Assembly: GCA_964586155.1 (NCBI GenBank)
Contig: CAZPHC010000002.1
Location: 218,399-282,398 of the forward strand
Length of the DNA stretch: 64,000 nt
Direction of reading: 5' to 3'
Source: SXNM01 sp964586155
Lineage (GTDB): Bacteria; Myxococcota_A; UBA9042
This document shows positions 11,701 through 22,325 of the stretch, in pieces. Made by a program: the position numbers and the translations under genes. The notes under the pieces were generated by a model that was given only the letters and a program-made list of their open reading frames with translations, did not search any database and was not told where the DNA came from. Each line of letters begins with the position of its first letter. Position 1 is the stretch's first letter.

Positions 11701-13161
11701 ATGCAGCACGCCGATCGTCACATGCAACGTCCGTCGCGCCTTCGACAGCGCCTCGCTGTCGGCTTGGTCGTCGCGTTGGCCGGTATCGGCGGCGTCGAAC
11801 TCGCTTGGGCCGGGCCGCCTCGCCCGCCCCCCGCGCCGACGGCTCCGGCGGCGGCTGCGGCCGGCGACGACGCCGCGACCCGCATCGCCCGTCGCCTGGC
11901 GGCGCAGATCGCCGCCTCGGTCGCCAGGGTGCGCGAGCTGCCGTGGCGCAAGCCCGTCGACATCGGAGTCCACGATCCCGAGAGCCTGCGCCAGGTCGCC
12001 GTCGCCGAGGTCGAGCGCGGCACGGGGCTCGAAGGCCTGCGCCGCATCGGGCGCGCTTGGGCCGCCCTCGGGCTGGTGCCAGAGAGCCCGACGCTCGACC
12101 AGAGCTGGCTCGCCTTGCTGCAGGCCCAAGTCGCGGGCTTCTACCTGCCGGGCAGCGGCGTGTTGCGAGTCTCGCGGGCGGTGGTGCCCGTGGGCGTCCA
12201 GCTGCCAAACCCATTCGCCGGGCTGTTCGGCTCGGCCGAAGATAAGCTGCGTTTCGTCATGGCGCACGAACTGGTCCACGCCCTGGGCGATCAACGCTGG
12301 GACTTCGAGCGGTTCGCCCGCGACCGGCCGGGCGAGACGGATCTCGAGATGGCGATCGCCGCTGTGGTCGAGGGCGACGCGACGCTCGCCGGCCTCGCCT
12401 GGGCGATGCAGGACCGCGGCCAGGCCATGACCCCGATGATGCTGTTCGCGGCCGGCGAGAGCGTCGCCTGGCTGCTCAACAAGGCGATGGCGCTGGCGCG
12501 CCTGGGCCTGCTGCCCGACGGTGGCGGCCTCGACCGGGCCCCTCGCGCCCTGGCCGAGCGGCTCGTCTTCCCCTATGTCGGCGGCACCGCCCTCTGTGTC
12601 GCCGCAGGCCAGCGCCTGGCCGGCTGGCGCGGCGTTGACGCGCTCTACGGTCGTCCGCCGCTCTCGACCGAGCAGGTGCTGCATCCGGCCAAGATCTGGG
12701 ACCCCGCCGCGTTCGATCCGCCGATTCGGCTGGGATGGCCGTCGCCACCCGCGCTGCGCGCGCTCGGAGGCCGTCCTGTCGCCTCGGACGTGCTGGGCGA
12801 GCGCCTGGTCGCGGTGCTGCTCGCCCGCACGTTGGGCGACGACGCCGCCGCGCAGGCGGTAGAGGGCTGGGGTGGCGATCGGCTCGAGCTCTGGTGCGGG
12901 GCCTCGAACTGCGCCGCCGTCTGGGCCACGTTCTGGGATCGCGGTGCCGACGCCGCGCGAATGGCACGGCTGCTGCCGAAGGCGGTCGCCGCCGCAGCGC
13001 CGACGCCCTGGAGCTGGCATCACGACGGCCGCTGGCTCGTCGGCGTGGCGAGCGCGGACCCCGGCGTGCAGCGGACGCTCGGCCCGTGGATCGTCGCCCA
13101 CGCCAAGCGGCGGCCGTTGACGAGGCTGCCCGAGAACGCGCTTCGCCAGCGCAAGCGTTGA
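11701..13161 (+). CDS. Exported HELVH zinc metalloprotease-like protein
   Basis: 486 residues. A cleavable signal peptide (Arg-rich start, hydrophobic core, AWA|GPP) is followed by a Pro/Ala linker. HELVH at residues 189-193 is the gluzincin-like zinc site; E224 in VVEGDATLAG is a good candidate third ligand. LSTEQVLHP further on is a motif seen in bacterial exported peptidases of this kind. No known substrate; it probably acts in the periplasm or outside. ATG 11701 has GAGGCAGG upstream; ATG 11722 is an alternative giving a more compact signal peptide. It is divergent from hrpB, with 172 bp between, and convergent with the Cys-rich lipoprotein. Confidence 0.83.
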   Translation: MQHADRHMQRPSRLRQRLAVGLVVALAGIGGVELAWAGPPRPPPAPTAPAAAAAGDDAATRIARRLAAQIAASVARVRELPWRKPVDIGVHDPESLRQVAVAEVERGTGLEGLRRIGRAWAALGLVPESPTLDQSWLALLQAQVAGFYLPGSGVLRVSRAVVPVGVQLPNPFAGLFGSAEDKLRFVMAHELVHALGDQRWDFERFARDRPGETDLEMAIAAVVEGDATLAGLAWAMQDRGQAMTPMMLFAAGESVAWLLNKAMALARLGLLPDGGGLDRAPRALAERLVFPYVGGTALCVAAGQRLAGWRGVDALYGRPPLSTEQVLHPAKIWDPAAFDPPIRLGWPSPPALRALGGRPVASDVLGERLVAVLLARTLGDDAAAQAVEGWGGDRLELWCGASNCAAVWATFWDRGADAARMARLLPKAVAAAAPTPWSWHHDGRWLVGVASADPGVQRTLGPWIVAHAKRRPLTRLPENALRQRKR

Positions 13162-13203
13162 GGCGATCGTCGCGGCAACGACCGCGACCAGCGACCGTGG
13201 CGC

Positions 13204-16200
13204 TCAGGGCGAAGCAGCGGGCAAGGCGGCCGTCAGCAGCCACAGGTTGCCGATGCCCTCCCAGGCGAGCGAGAAGCGGGTGCCGGTGGGGTCCACCACG
13301 AGCTCCGACAGGCCGCCGAACGCGTCCGCGCCGGCGTCGATGGCGTGGCTGGCGTAGGTCGCGCCCAGCGGCCCGAGGGAGGTGAGCTGCACGCTCGTGT
13401 CGCTGGTCGGCACGATCCGCGCGCCCTGGATCACCGTGCCGCCGGGCTGGACCCACACCGCCAGGAACGCGCCGGTGCCGGGTAGCTGCGCCAGACGGAA
13501 GGCGTCGAGCGGCCGCACCGGCACGCCGGCCGGCAGCTCGCTGACGTGGATCAGGGGCGGATTCGCGGCCGTGGCCTGCTGCGGCGCGATGCGCGAAAAC
13601 GCGAGAAACGCGCGAACCTTGCCGCCGTCGGAGGCGAGGCCCGAGATCAGCACGCCGATCTTGCCGGCCGGGGCGTCGAGGGCCGCGTCCACCGCCGCGT
13701 AGGAGATGTCGCCGCTGATCCCGGCGCCGGTGACGACCACCTGGCGGCTGGGCGCAGGCTTGCCGCTGGCGTCGATGTTCCAGGCCAGCAACGCCGCGAG
13801 GCCACCGTTGGGACCCAGGTAGCGCGCTGGGGTCAAGGCGACGTGGCCGGTCAGCCACGGCGCGATCGACGAACGCGCCGCGATGTTGACCTCGAGCATG
13901 CCTGGGACCGTCACGGTCGGCGGCGTGCTGGCCTTGGTGCCGCCCCAGGCGCTCAGCGTCGGCCCTTGCCACGCCAGGCCGCCAGCGGGGCTCGCCCGCA
14001 GCAGCACGCCGCTGAGCTGGTTCAGCGAGATCTCGCCGCCACTGCCCGCGACGGCGGACGTCGCCAGCGGCTCGGGGCGCCACGGCAGCGGCGCCGCGCT
14101 GCCGGCCGGGCAGGGGGCCGCGGCCTGGGTCACGACCTTGCCGCCGCCCTGGCCGATCAGCCCGACCCGGACCGCGCCGCCGTTGGACTCGATGCCACAC
14201 GCGCCGCCCTTGGCGCCGCCTTCCAGCCACGTCAGCAGCAGGGCGTCGAATCCGCTGGGATGCGCCGAGAGCACCGGCTGGGCCGCGCACCAGACCGAGG
14301 TTCCGGCGGGAGCCGCGCCCTGGATCGGCGTCACCGACGGCGCGGGCTGACCGGACGCCAGGCGCGCCAGCAAGATGGTGCTCGCGAGGCCGAGGTCGGG
14401 TTTGCAGCCGCGGTCCTGGGCAGCGACCCAGAGCTGCGGGATGCTGCCGAAGGGCCCGACGAACGACTCCTGCCAGCCCAGCGTCGGCCGCAGCGGCTGG
14501 CTCGCGTTGGGCAGGGGCAGCTCGACCGGGCCGGGGGTGCCTGCTTGCGTCGTCAGGCAGAGCCCATCGACGCAGCTGTGCAGCGCCGCGCACGTCGAGA
14601 CCAGCGTGCAGCCGCCCGCCGCCGGGACGCAGACCGCCGCCTTGCAGTCGCCGCTGGTCGGCTGCGAACAGACGACCGGAGACCCGCCGGTGCAGATGCC
14701 GGCGTCGCAGCTCTCGCCGATGGTGCAGGGATCGCCATCGCTGCAGCTGCCCGCGACCGCGGCGTAGCTGCAGCCGTTGGTCACTGAGCAGCTGTCGGTC
14801 GTGCAGGGGTTGTTGTCGTCGCACGCCTTGGCCGGGTCGCCGGCGCAGACGCCGTTGGTGCAGACGTCCACACCGCTGCAAGGATCGCCGTCGTCGCACG
14901 CGCCACCGCTCGACGGTGTCCACGACTTGGACGCGACCTTCGGCTGGCAGGAGCTGCAGGGCGCGCCCGGCGCGGACTTGCCCTCGGCGACGCACGCCCC
15001 ACCGATCCAGCAGCTGGTGCTCGCCAGCACGTGGCTGCAGACGCCGTCGTCGCAGATGTCGTCGGTGCAGGCGACGTCGTCGCTGGCGCATGCGGCCCCG
15101 TCGGCGACCTGCGTCGCGTAGCAGCCGCTCGATGGCGAGCAGGCGTCGAGCGTGCAGGGGTTCTCGTCGTCGCAGACCGCGGTGCTGCCCTGGCAGACGC
15201 CGTTCTTGCAGACATCGCCCGTGGTGCAGGCGCTGCCGTCGTCGCACGCCCCGGTCTTGGTGACGTGCAGGCACGGATCCTTGCCGATGGCCTGGGGCGA
15301 GCAGGCGTCGAGCGTGCAGGCGTCGTTGTCGTCGCAGTCCCAAGGCGCCCCGACGCAGGTGCCGGCCACCGTGCACGAGGTGTTGACCGTGCAAGCGTTG
15401 CTGTCCTCGCAGGCCGCGCCGACCAGCAACGACCAGCCGGTGGCCGAGGCGGCAGGCAGGCAGCCGAAGCAGGCCTTGGCCGGATGCGACGCGCCGCCCG
15501 AGATGCAGGCACCGTCGATCAAGCAGAAGCCGCTGACGATCAAGCTGTGGCTGCACTTGGCGCTGAGGCAGACGTCCTGGGTGCAGGGGATGCCGTCAGT
15601 CAGGCAGGGCGATCCGTCCTCGCGCGGTGTTGCCTTGCATTTGCCCTGGTTCGGGATGCAGGTGTCCATCGTGCAGTCGTTGCCGTCGTCGCAGAGCAGC
15701 GGCACGCCGACGCACGAGCCGTCGACGCAGATGTCCGCCTTGGTGCACTTCGAGTCGTCGTCGCACGTGATGCCCTGCAGCGGCTTGTGGATGCAGCCGA
15801 GCTCAGAGAGGCAGACATCCGCCGTGCACGGGTTGTTGTCGTTGCATTGCACCGGCACGCCGGCGCAGCTGGCGCCGTTGCAGGTGTCCGAACCCGTGCA
15901 GGGATCGCTGTCGTCGCACGCCTTGCCGCCGCCGACCGGCGTGTTGGAGCAGCCGTCACCGATGACGCAGACGTCGAGCGTGCAGCTGTTCGAGTCGTCG
16001 CAGTCGCTGTGGAACTCGCACGGACAGACGATGTAGCCGGGCAAGCAGGCGGCCGTGTTGCAGAAATCAGCCTTGGTGCAAGGGTCATTGTCGTCGCAAG
16101 GCCCGGAATTCGGGGCGTGCGTGCAGCCGGCGACGTCGTCGCACCAATCCGTCGTGCACGGGTTGCCGTCGAGGCAGTCCGCCGGGCCGACCACGGTGCC

Positions 16201-17646
16201 CTTGCATTTGCCCTGCACGCACACGTCGTTGGTGGTGCAGGCAGAGCCGTCGTCGCAGGTCCCGGTGGACGGGGCGTAGACGCAGCCAGCGAACGGGTCA
16301 CAGCTGTCGAAGGTGCAGCCGGAGCCGTCGTTGCACTCGATCGCAGAGCCGAAGCAGCCGCCGTTCTTGCAGGTGTCGAGGGTCGTGCAGGCGTTGCCGT
16401 CGTTGCAGCCGACCCCGTCGAGCACCGTCCAGGCGGTGGAGTCGACGTTCGGCGCGCAGATCAGGCACGGATTGGCGTCCGACGACACGCCACCGGGCAC
16501 GCAGATCGAGCCGATCTGGCAGACCGTGACCGAGGGCACGCCGACGCATTTGCCCGCGATGCAGACGTCGTCGGTACACGGATCCGCGTCCGCCAGGCAG
16601 GTGCCCTCGGTGGGCACCGACGAACAGCCGAGCGCCGAGTTGCAGGTATCGAGCGTGCAAGGGTTCTGATCGTCGCAGTCCATCGCGGCGGTATGGGCGC
16701 AGACGCCGCCCTTGCAACCATCGCCGCTGGTGCATGGATCGTCGTCGTTGCAGGTCGCGCTGTTGGGCAGCTGGACGCAGCCCGTGCCTGGCGCGCAGTC
16801 GTCGTCGGTGCACGGGTTCTCGTCGTTGCACGCCGCCTTCTGGCCGACGCATTGGCCTGCGGCGTCGCACGACTCCGCCACGGTGCAGGGGTCGCCGTCG
16901 TCGCAGCCGCCGCTGGTGGCCAGCTGCCAGGTCGTCGGCTGGGTCGCGTCGCATTGCTCGCAGCCCGTCGCGAAGGCCCGCTCGCCGTCGTTGGCGCAGA
17001 TGCCGTCGACCAGGCAGCGGCCCTGGCGCAGCGGGTGGACGCAGGTGCCTTGTTTGCAGATGTCGTCCGTGCACGGCATCCCGTCGTCGGTGCAGCTGAT
17101 GCCGCCGCCGAACGCGACGTGGTTGCAGCCGGTCGGCAAGCATTGGTCCGCCGTGCACGGGTTGTTGTCGTCGCAGGGGGCCGAGTCGGCCAGGCAGTTG
17201 CCCACGTTGCAGTGGCCATAGGCCGGGCACAGGCCGATGGTCGTGCAGGTCGCTTGCTCGGGCATCGGCTGGGCCGAGCAGAGGCCGTCCTTGCACGTCG
17301 GGTTGACGCAGGCGCTGAGCTTGGCCCATGCCTCCTGGCATTGTTCGGTCGAGGTGCAGGCGATGACGACGTCGGGCGAAGCGTCCGCGATCTGGCCGTC
17401 GGATTGCACCTGCGCGTCGTTGGTCACGCTCGCGATGCAGACGCCGTTGACGCAGCGCCCGCTCTCGCATTGGCCGTCACTGGTGCAGCCGAGCGACGGG
17501 TCCGGCACCGCCGAACATCCAGCCACTGTGGCCGCGAACGCCAGCGCCCAGACAGCGACGCGCACCACGCCGCCCAGGGGCGGGCGTGCCTGGCGGGGCT
17601 CCCGACCACGCGACGAGGCGTGCGGCTGCGGACGGCGATCTGGCAC
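13204..17646 (-). CDS. Giant Cys-rich repeat lipoprotein with C-terminal beta-rich domain
   Basis: About 1480 residues. The lipobox ATVAGC puts the lipidated Cys at about residue 44. Residues ~45-1034 hold about 26 copies of a Cys-rich repeat centred on C-(D/N)-D-x-(D/N)-P-C-T-x-D-x-C, alternating with G-x-C-V-type linkers. Nearly every Cys is conserved in spacing, so extensive disulphides are expected. Residues ~1035-1480 have few Cys, are rich in Gly/Ala/Leu and show repeated strand patterns consistent with a beta-propeller. Such proteins are typical myxobacterial surface lipoproteins; function unknown. GTG 17646 follows GGGAG at good spacing; TTG 17688 or a GTG nearer the signal peptide are alternatives. 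An inverted repeat overlaps the candidate promoter. Confidence 0.85.
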   Translation of the reverse strand: MPDRRPQPHASSRGREPRQARPPLGGVVRVAVWALAFAATVAGCSAVPDPSLGCTSDGQCESGRCVNGVCIASVTNDAQVQSDGQIADASPDVVIACTSTEQCQEAWAKLSACVNPTCKDGLCSAQPMPEQATCTTIGLCPAYGHCNVGNCLADSAPCDDNNPCTADQCLPTGCNHVAFGGGISCTDDGMPCTDDICKQGTCVHPLRQGRCLVDGICANDGERAFATGCEQCDATQPTTWQLATSGGCDDGDPCTVAESCDAAGQCVGQKAACNDENPCTDDDCAPGTGCVQLPNSATCNDDDPCTSGDGCKGGVCAHTAAMDCDDQNPCTLDTCNSALGCSSVPTEGTCLADADPCTDDVCIAGKCVGVPSVTVCQIGSICVPGGVSSDANPCLICAPNVDSTAWTVLDGVGCNDGNACTTLDTCKNGGCFGSAIECNDGSGCTFDSCDPFAGCVYAPSTGTCDDGSACTTNDVCVQGKCKGTVVGPADCLDGNPCTTDWCDDVAGCTHAPNSGPCDDNDPCTKADFCNTAACLPGYIVCPCEFHSDCDDSNSCTLDVCVIGDGCSNTPVGGGKACDDSDPCTGSDTCNGASCAGVPVQCNDNNPCTADVCLSELGCIHKPLQGITCDDDSKCTKADICVDGSCVGVPLLCDDGNDCTMDTCIPNQGKCKATPREDGSPCLTDGIPCTQDVCLSAKCSHSLIVSGFCLIDGACISGGASHPAKACFGCLPAASATGWSLLVGAACEDSNACTVNTSCTVAGTCVGAPWDCDDNDACTLDACSPQAIGKDPCLHVTKTGACDDGSACTTGDVCKNGVCQGSTAVCDDENPCTLDACSPSSGCYATQVADGAACASDDVACTDDICDDGVCSHVLASTSCWIGGACVAEGKSAPGAPCSSCQPKVASKSWTPSSGGACDDGDPCSGVDVCTNGVCAGDPAKACDDNNPCTTDSCSVTNGCSYAAVAGSCSDGDPCTIGESCDAGICTGGSPVVCSQPTSGDCKAAVCVPAAGGCTLVSTCAALHSCVDGLCLTTQAGTPGPVELPLPNASQPLRPTLGWQESFVGPFGSIPQLWVAAQDRGCKPDLGLASTILLARLASGQPAPSVTPIQGAAPAGTSVWCAAQPVLSAHPSGFDALLLTWLEGGAKGGACGIESNGGAVRVGLIGQGGGKVVTQAAAPCPAGSAAPLPWRPEPLATSAVAGSGGEISLNQLSGVLLRASPAGGLAWQGPTLSAWGGTKASTPPTVTVPGMLEVNIAARSSIAPWLTGHVALTPARYLGPNGGLAALLAWNIDASGKPAPSRQVVVTGAGISGDISYAAVDAALDAPAGKIGVLISGLASDGGKVRAFLAFSRIAPQQATAANPPLIHVSELPAGVPVRPLDAFRLAQLPGTGAFLAVWVQPGGTVIQGARIVPTSDTSVQLTSLGPLGATYASHAIDAGADAFGGLSELVVDPTGTRFSLAWEGIGNLWLLTAALPAASP

Positions 17647-17708
17647 CCAGCGCTCCCGGTCCACGGCGTTGCTCGCTTGGGGGCACAACGTCCTCCGCGA
17701 CCGTCCCG

Positions 17709-17737
17709 AGTATCGCGGATCTGCGCTGCCTTTACAA
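17709..17737 (-). promoter_or_regulatory. Putative promoter of the giant lipoprotein
   Basis: On the minus strand: TTGTAA, 17-bp spacer, GATACT. The -10 ends 63 bp upstream of the proposed GTG. The -35 sits inside the inverted repeat at 17727-17742. Confidence 0.38.
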
Positions 17738-17742
17738 AGGCA
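17727..17742. promoter_or_regulatory. Inverted repeat TGCCTTT-AC-AAAGGCA, candidate operator
   Basis: Perfect 7-bp arms around a 2-bp centre, AT-rich for this genome, overlapping the -35 of the giant lipoprotein gene. The size and position suit a dimeric repressor site. It is not followed by a T-run on either strand, so a terminator is unlikely. Confidence 0.4.
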
Positions 17743-17791
17743 AACGGCGGATTCCGGAAGTTGTTGGCGGCGTCCGGCGCGGGGGCCGTGG

Positions 17792-19831
17792 CTACTCGAC
17801 CAGGGCCGTGGCGTCGGCGGGCGTAGCCGACTCGACGACGGTGGCGACCACCGTGGCGCTGTCGCCCGTGAGCACCGGCGCGTCGACCAACACGGCAGCG
17901 CGCGGCGGCGTGACGACCGGGCGCGCGCCGAGCAGTCGCGCCGCGATGTCGACGATGTGGCGGTCGGTGACCATGCCCAGCAGCTTGCCGTCGCGCACGA
18001 CCGGCAGCGAGCCGACGCGATGCTTGCGCATCAACTCGACCGCAGCGGCGGTCGGCGTCTCCGGCCCGACGGTCAGCGGATCGCGGCGCATGATCTGGCT
18101 GATCGGCACGTTGCCGAAGCCCCCCTGCTCGTAGTGGCTGCCGACCAGGCGCAGCAGATCGTGGTTGGTCACCAGCCCCACGAGCTTGCCGTCGTCATCC
18201 TCGACCGGGATGTGGCGCAGGCCCTCCCACTCCATCAAGGACGCGGCCAGGTCGACGATGTCCTCCGAGCGGACGGTGAACAGGTCTGTCTCCATGAACT
18301 GACTGACGGTGCGATAGCTCGACATCCAGCCGTCGGCGCCCTCGTGCAACGAGGCGAGCTCCCAGCGGGTGACGGGCTCGCCCTTGCGCTGGCGGTCGAT
18401 CATCGCGGCGGTCAGGGCGCGCAGGCGCTCGTCACGGTTGCCACCCTCGCGCGTCATCTTCGACAGCGAGGCCAGCGACCATTGCGCGCCGGTGCAATCC
18501 TTCTGCACGCGCTCCTCGATGATGCCGAGGTAGCGGTCGATGTCGCCGCGATCGACGCCGGCGTGATCGAGGCCAAACCGCGCCAATGGCAGCAGCTCCG
18601 ACCGGATCAGCTCGCGCGCCGGCCAGGCCCGACCACCCATCCAGACCATCTCGCCGTGCAGGCCGCGCCGCGCCGCCGAGACGAAGTTGGCCTTGGCGTC
18701 GTCGAAGGACATCTTGTCTTCGACCCGGGTCGCCTCTTCGAGCATGCCGGCCATCAGGCCGAAGAAGAACGCGGCGTTGGCGACCTCGTCCGGGATCGAC
18801 GGGCCCGCCGGCATGACGCGGTTCTCGATGCGCAGGTGCGGGATGCCCTCGTGGATGCCGTAGCAGGGGCGGTTCCAGCGGTAGACCGTGCCGTTGTGCA
18901 GGCGCAGCGCGCGCAGCTGCGGGATCAGGCCCTGCTCGACCATGCGCACCGGGTCTTCGTCGACGGCTTGCGAGAGCAGGATGCGGAAGCGCGCGATGTC
19001 CTCGCGGTAGAGCTCCAGGACCGAGTCGCGGACCCAGCCGTCGCCGAAGTGGACACGCGCGCGCTGGCCACGCGAGGCGTGCACGCCCGAGCGCGCGTCG
19101 ATGCTCTGCTGGAACAGGGCGATGCGCGTCTCGCTCCAGAGGCGATGGCCGAGCAGCACCGGCGAGTTCACCGCCGCGGCGAGCACCGGCGCCGTCACCG
19201 CCTGGGCGGCGTTGTAGAGCTTGGCGAACTCCTTCGGCCCGACCTGGAAGTGGACCTGGAAGCTGGTGTTGCAGGCCTCGAGCATCACGTTGTCGTGGGT
19301 GACCTCGAGCTCGTCGATGCCCTTGATCATCGTGCGGAACGAGCCGCCGCGCAGGCGTAGCATCGCCTCGTTCAGCTCGTAGAAGCGCTGGCGCGGCGTC
19401 ATGTTGTCGAGGCCGAGGTCAGACTGCTCGATCGTCGGCAGGATGCCGGTCAGCACCACGCGCGCCCCGAAATGCTCGGCGCCGCGCTGGGCGAGCGCGT
19501 AGAGCTCCTTGAGCTCGTCTTCCATCGCGCGCAGGCAGTTGGCGCCGAAGACCTGGACGCTGGCGTTGGCCTCGAGGTTGAACTTCGCGAGCTCGTTGGT
19601 GATGCGCGGATCGCCGATGTGCGCGAGGATCTCGTCGGCCAGCGGCGCGACGTTCAGGCCGGCGTCGACCAGGAACATCTCCTGCTCGGCGCCGATGCGA
19701 CGTACGCCGCTCTCGATCATGCCGTTGTCGAGCATCTTCTCGAGCGCGTGAACGTCGACCAGCAGCGCCCGCGTGAAGTCGCGCAGCTGCTCCGGGCTCA
19801 TGCCCTTGCTCGAGACCGTCAAGTCACCCAT
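17792..19831 (-). CDS. Glutamate-cysteine-ligase-like (GCS2) protein fused to tandem CBS domains
   Basis: 679 residues. The first ~460 resemble the GCS2/carboxylate-amine ligase family, with RIGAEQEMFLVD, ITNELAKFNLEANAS, THDNVMLEACNTSFQVHFQV and HLRIENRVMPAGPSIPDE. These are the metal/ATP and glutamate-binding regions of ligases that join glutamate to an amine, classically cysteine. Two CBS domains follow: one from about 510 (MSSYRTVSQFMETDLFTVRSED, GLVTNHDLLRLV) and one from about 575 (IMRRDPLTVGPETPT, GMVTDRHIVDIA). CBS pairs usually bind adenosyl ligands, so nucleotide control of the ligase is plausible. ATG 19831 follows GGGGGTGTC; ATG 19855 is possible. The true substrate is not certain. 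Confidence 0.85.
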   Translation of the reverse strand: MGDLTVSSKGMSPEQLRDFTRALLVDVHALEKMLDNGMIESGVRRIGAEQEMFLVDAGLNVAPLADEILAHIGDPRITNELAKFNLEANASVQVFGANCLRAMEDELKELYALAQRGAEHFGARVVLTGILPTIEQSDLGLDNMTPRQRFYELNEAMLRLRGGSFRTMIKGIDELEVTHDNVMLEACNTSFQVHFQVGPKEFAKLYNAAQAVTAPVLAAAVNSPVLLGHRLWSETRIALFQQSIDARSGVHASRGQRARVHFGDGWVRDSVLELYREDIARFRILLSQAVDEDPVRMVEQGLIPQLRALRLHNGTVYRWNRPCYGIHEGIPHLRIENRVMPAGPSIPDEVANAAFFFGLMAGMLEEATRVEDKMSFDDAKANFVSAARRGLHGEMVWMGGRAWPARELIRSELLPLARFGLDHAGVDRGDIDRYLGIIEERVQKDCTGAQWSLASLSKMTREGGNRDERLRALTAAMIDRQRKGEPVTRWELASLHEGADGWMSSYRTVSQFMETDLFTVRSEDIVDLAASLMEWEGLRHIPVEDDDGKLVGLVTNHDLLRLVGSHYEQGGFGNVPISQIMRRDPLTVGPETPTAAAVELMRKHRVGSLPVVRDGKLLGMVTDRHIVDIAARLLGARPVVTPPRAAVLVDAPVLTGDSATVVATVVESATPADATALVE

Positions 19832-19891
19832 GACACCCCCGGCGGCGTCGCCCATCGGGCGTTCGTCGCGCAATCGCACCGTCCGCGCACC

Positions 19892-19920
19892 ATCGTATCG
19901 GTGCGCTGGATCCGCGACAA
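19892..19920 (-). promoter_or_regulatory. Putative promoter of the ligase-CBS gene
   Basis: On the minus strand: TTGTCG, 17-bp spacer, TACGAT, 60 bp upstream of ATG 19831. Confidence 0.45.
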
Positions 19921-19963
19921 GCGGGGGGGCGAAGGAAGCTGGGGCGCTGCCCGGCCGCCCGCG

Positions 19964-20977
<1,014 letters not shown>

Positions 20978-21066
20978 GGCCGGGGAGAGTGCCTCAAGCC
21001 TTCGCTGGGTGCAAGCACCTGTCACTGCGGTCGCCGCATCGCCGCGTCGCCTTCGCCCGGTCGCCC

Positions 21067-22134
21067 TCACGCCATCGTCAGCACGACCTTGCCAAAGACG
21101 TCGCGGCCTTCGAGCGCTGCCATCGCCTCGCGCCCGTCGGCGAGGGGGAAGGTCGCCCCGACGACAGGCTGCAACTGGCCGCGTCCTGCCAGCGTCAGGA
21201 CGGTCTCCAGCTCCGCGATCGTGCCCATCGTCGAGCCGAGCACGGCGATGCTGTGGAAGAAGATCTTGCGCAGATCGAGCGGCACCTCGTGCCCGGAGGT
21301 CGCGCCGCACGTCACCAGCCGGCCGCCGCGCCGCAGCGTGCGCAGGGCGTCCTGGAACACGGCGCCGCCGACGTGCTCGAAGACGACGTCCACGCCGCCG
21401 TCGGCGAGCGCGCGCGCCTGTCGCGACCAACCCGGATCGTCGCTGCGCAGGACGTGGTGGGCCCCGAGTGCGCGCGCAGCCTCGACGTCTTCGTCCCGCC
21501 GCACGACGGCTGCGACGTTCGCGCCGAGCACGCGGGCGATCTGCACGCCCGCGCTGCCGACGCCCGAGCGTGCGCCGAGCACGAGCACCGTCTCGCCGGG
21601 CTGGACCGCCGCGACCGTCGCTAGCATGTGCCACGCCGTCAACATCGTCGTCGGCAGCGCGGCGGCTTGGGCCCAGTCGAGGCCCGCTGGCTTGGGCAGC
21701 AGCGTCGACAGCGGCACGACCACGTGATCGCGTGCGCAGCCGTCCTGGTTCTCGCCGAGCATGCCGAACGCACGGCAGAGCATCGGCTCGCCGCGGCGGC
21801 ATGCGCGGCAGGTGCCGCAGCCGCGCACAGGGTACAGCACGACCTCGCTGCCGACGCCCAAGCCGCCGTCGCCGCGCGCGTCGACCACCCCAGGGCCGAG
21901 GGCCTCGATCACGCCGGCGCCGTCGGCACACGGCACGATCGGCACGGGCCAATGGCCGGCGGGGATGCCGCGGCGCACCCAGAGGTCGAGGTGGTTGAAC
22001 GCGGCCGCGCGGATCGCGACGCGCACCTCGCCGGGGCCGGGTTCGGGGATCGTCCGTTGCTGCAGCTGCATGACGTCGAGGCCGCCGTGTGCGGTGGTCA
22101 CGAGGGCGCGGCTGGTCGGGGCGGGCGTGGGCAT
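21067..22134 (-). CDS. Zinc-type medium-chain alcohol dehydrogenase/quinone oxidoreductase
   Basis: 355 residues. The N-terminal GroES-like domain has AFNHLDLWVRRG and the structural-zinc cysteines in RGCGTCRACRRGEPMLC. The NAD(P) fold has VLVLGARSGVGSAGVQIARVLGA. The catalytic Cys of true alcohol dehydrogenases is replaced in the AAAFNHLD region, where quinone-oxidoreductase-like members carry Asn-His, so it is probably an NADPH-dependent reductase of unknown substrate. AGGAG lies 10 nt before ATG 22134. It is divergent from the next gene. No pathway neighbours. Confidence 0.88.
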   Translation of the reverse strand: MPTPAPTSRALVTTAHGGLDVMQLQQRTIPEPGPGEVRVAIRAAAFNHLDLWVRRGIPAGHWPVPIVPCADGAGVIEALGPGVVDARGDGGLGVGSEVVLYPVRGCGTCRACRRGEPMLCRAFGMLGENQDGCARDHVVVPLSTLLPKPAGLDWAQAAALPTTMLTAWHMLATVAAVQPGETVLVLGARSGVGSAGVQIARVLGANVAAVVRRDEDVEAARALGAHHVLRSDDPGWSRQARALADGGVDVVFEHVGGAVFQDALRTLRRGGRLVTCGATSGHEVPLDLRKIFFHSIAVLGSTMGTIAELETVLTLAGRGQLQPVVGATFPLADGREAMAALEGRDVFGKVVLTMA

Positions 22135-22325
22135 GGGGCCGGGGCTCCTGGGGTTGTGGGGGCGGCGGCGGTCGGGTGCCGACGTCGAGGTGCCGTTGTC
22201 GCGACGACACCGCTGGCGCAGCATGGACCTCGCGCGCCGACGCGCACCGACGATCGCCACGCGGGCGCGCGGCGTCAACGCGGCCCGCGCGATCGCTCCG
22301 GGCTGCCGGGCGTTCGGGAGGGCAG

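Noticed and set aside
14800..17250. Regular DNA repeats resembling a CRISPR or satellite array
   Set aside because: The repeats are codon-phased, imperfect and encode the Cys-rich protein units; spacing varies with the protein, and there are no fixed direct repeats or spacers.
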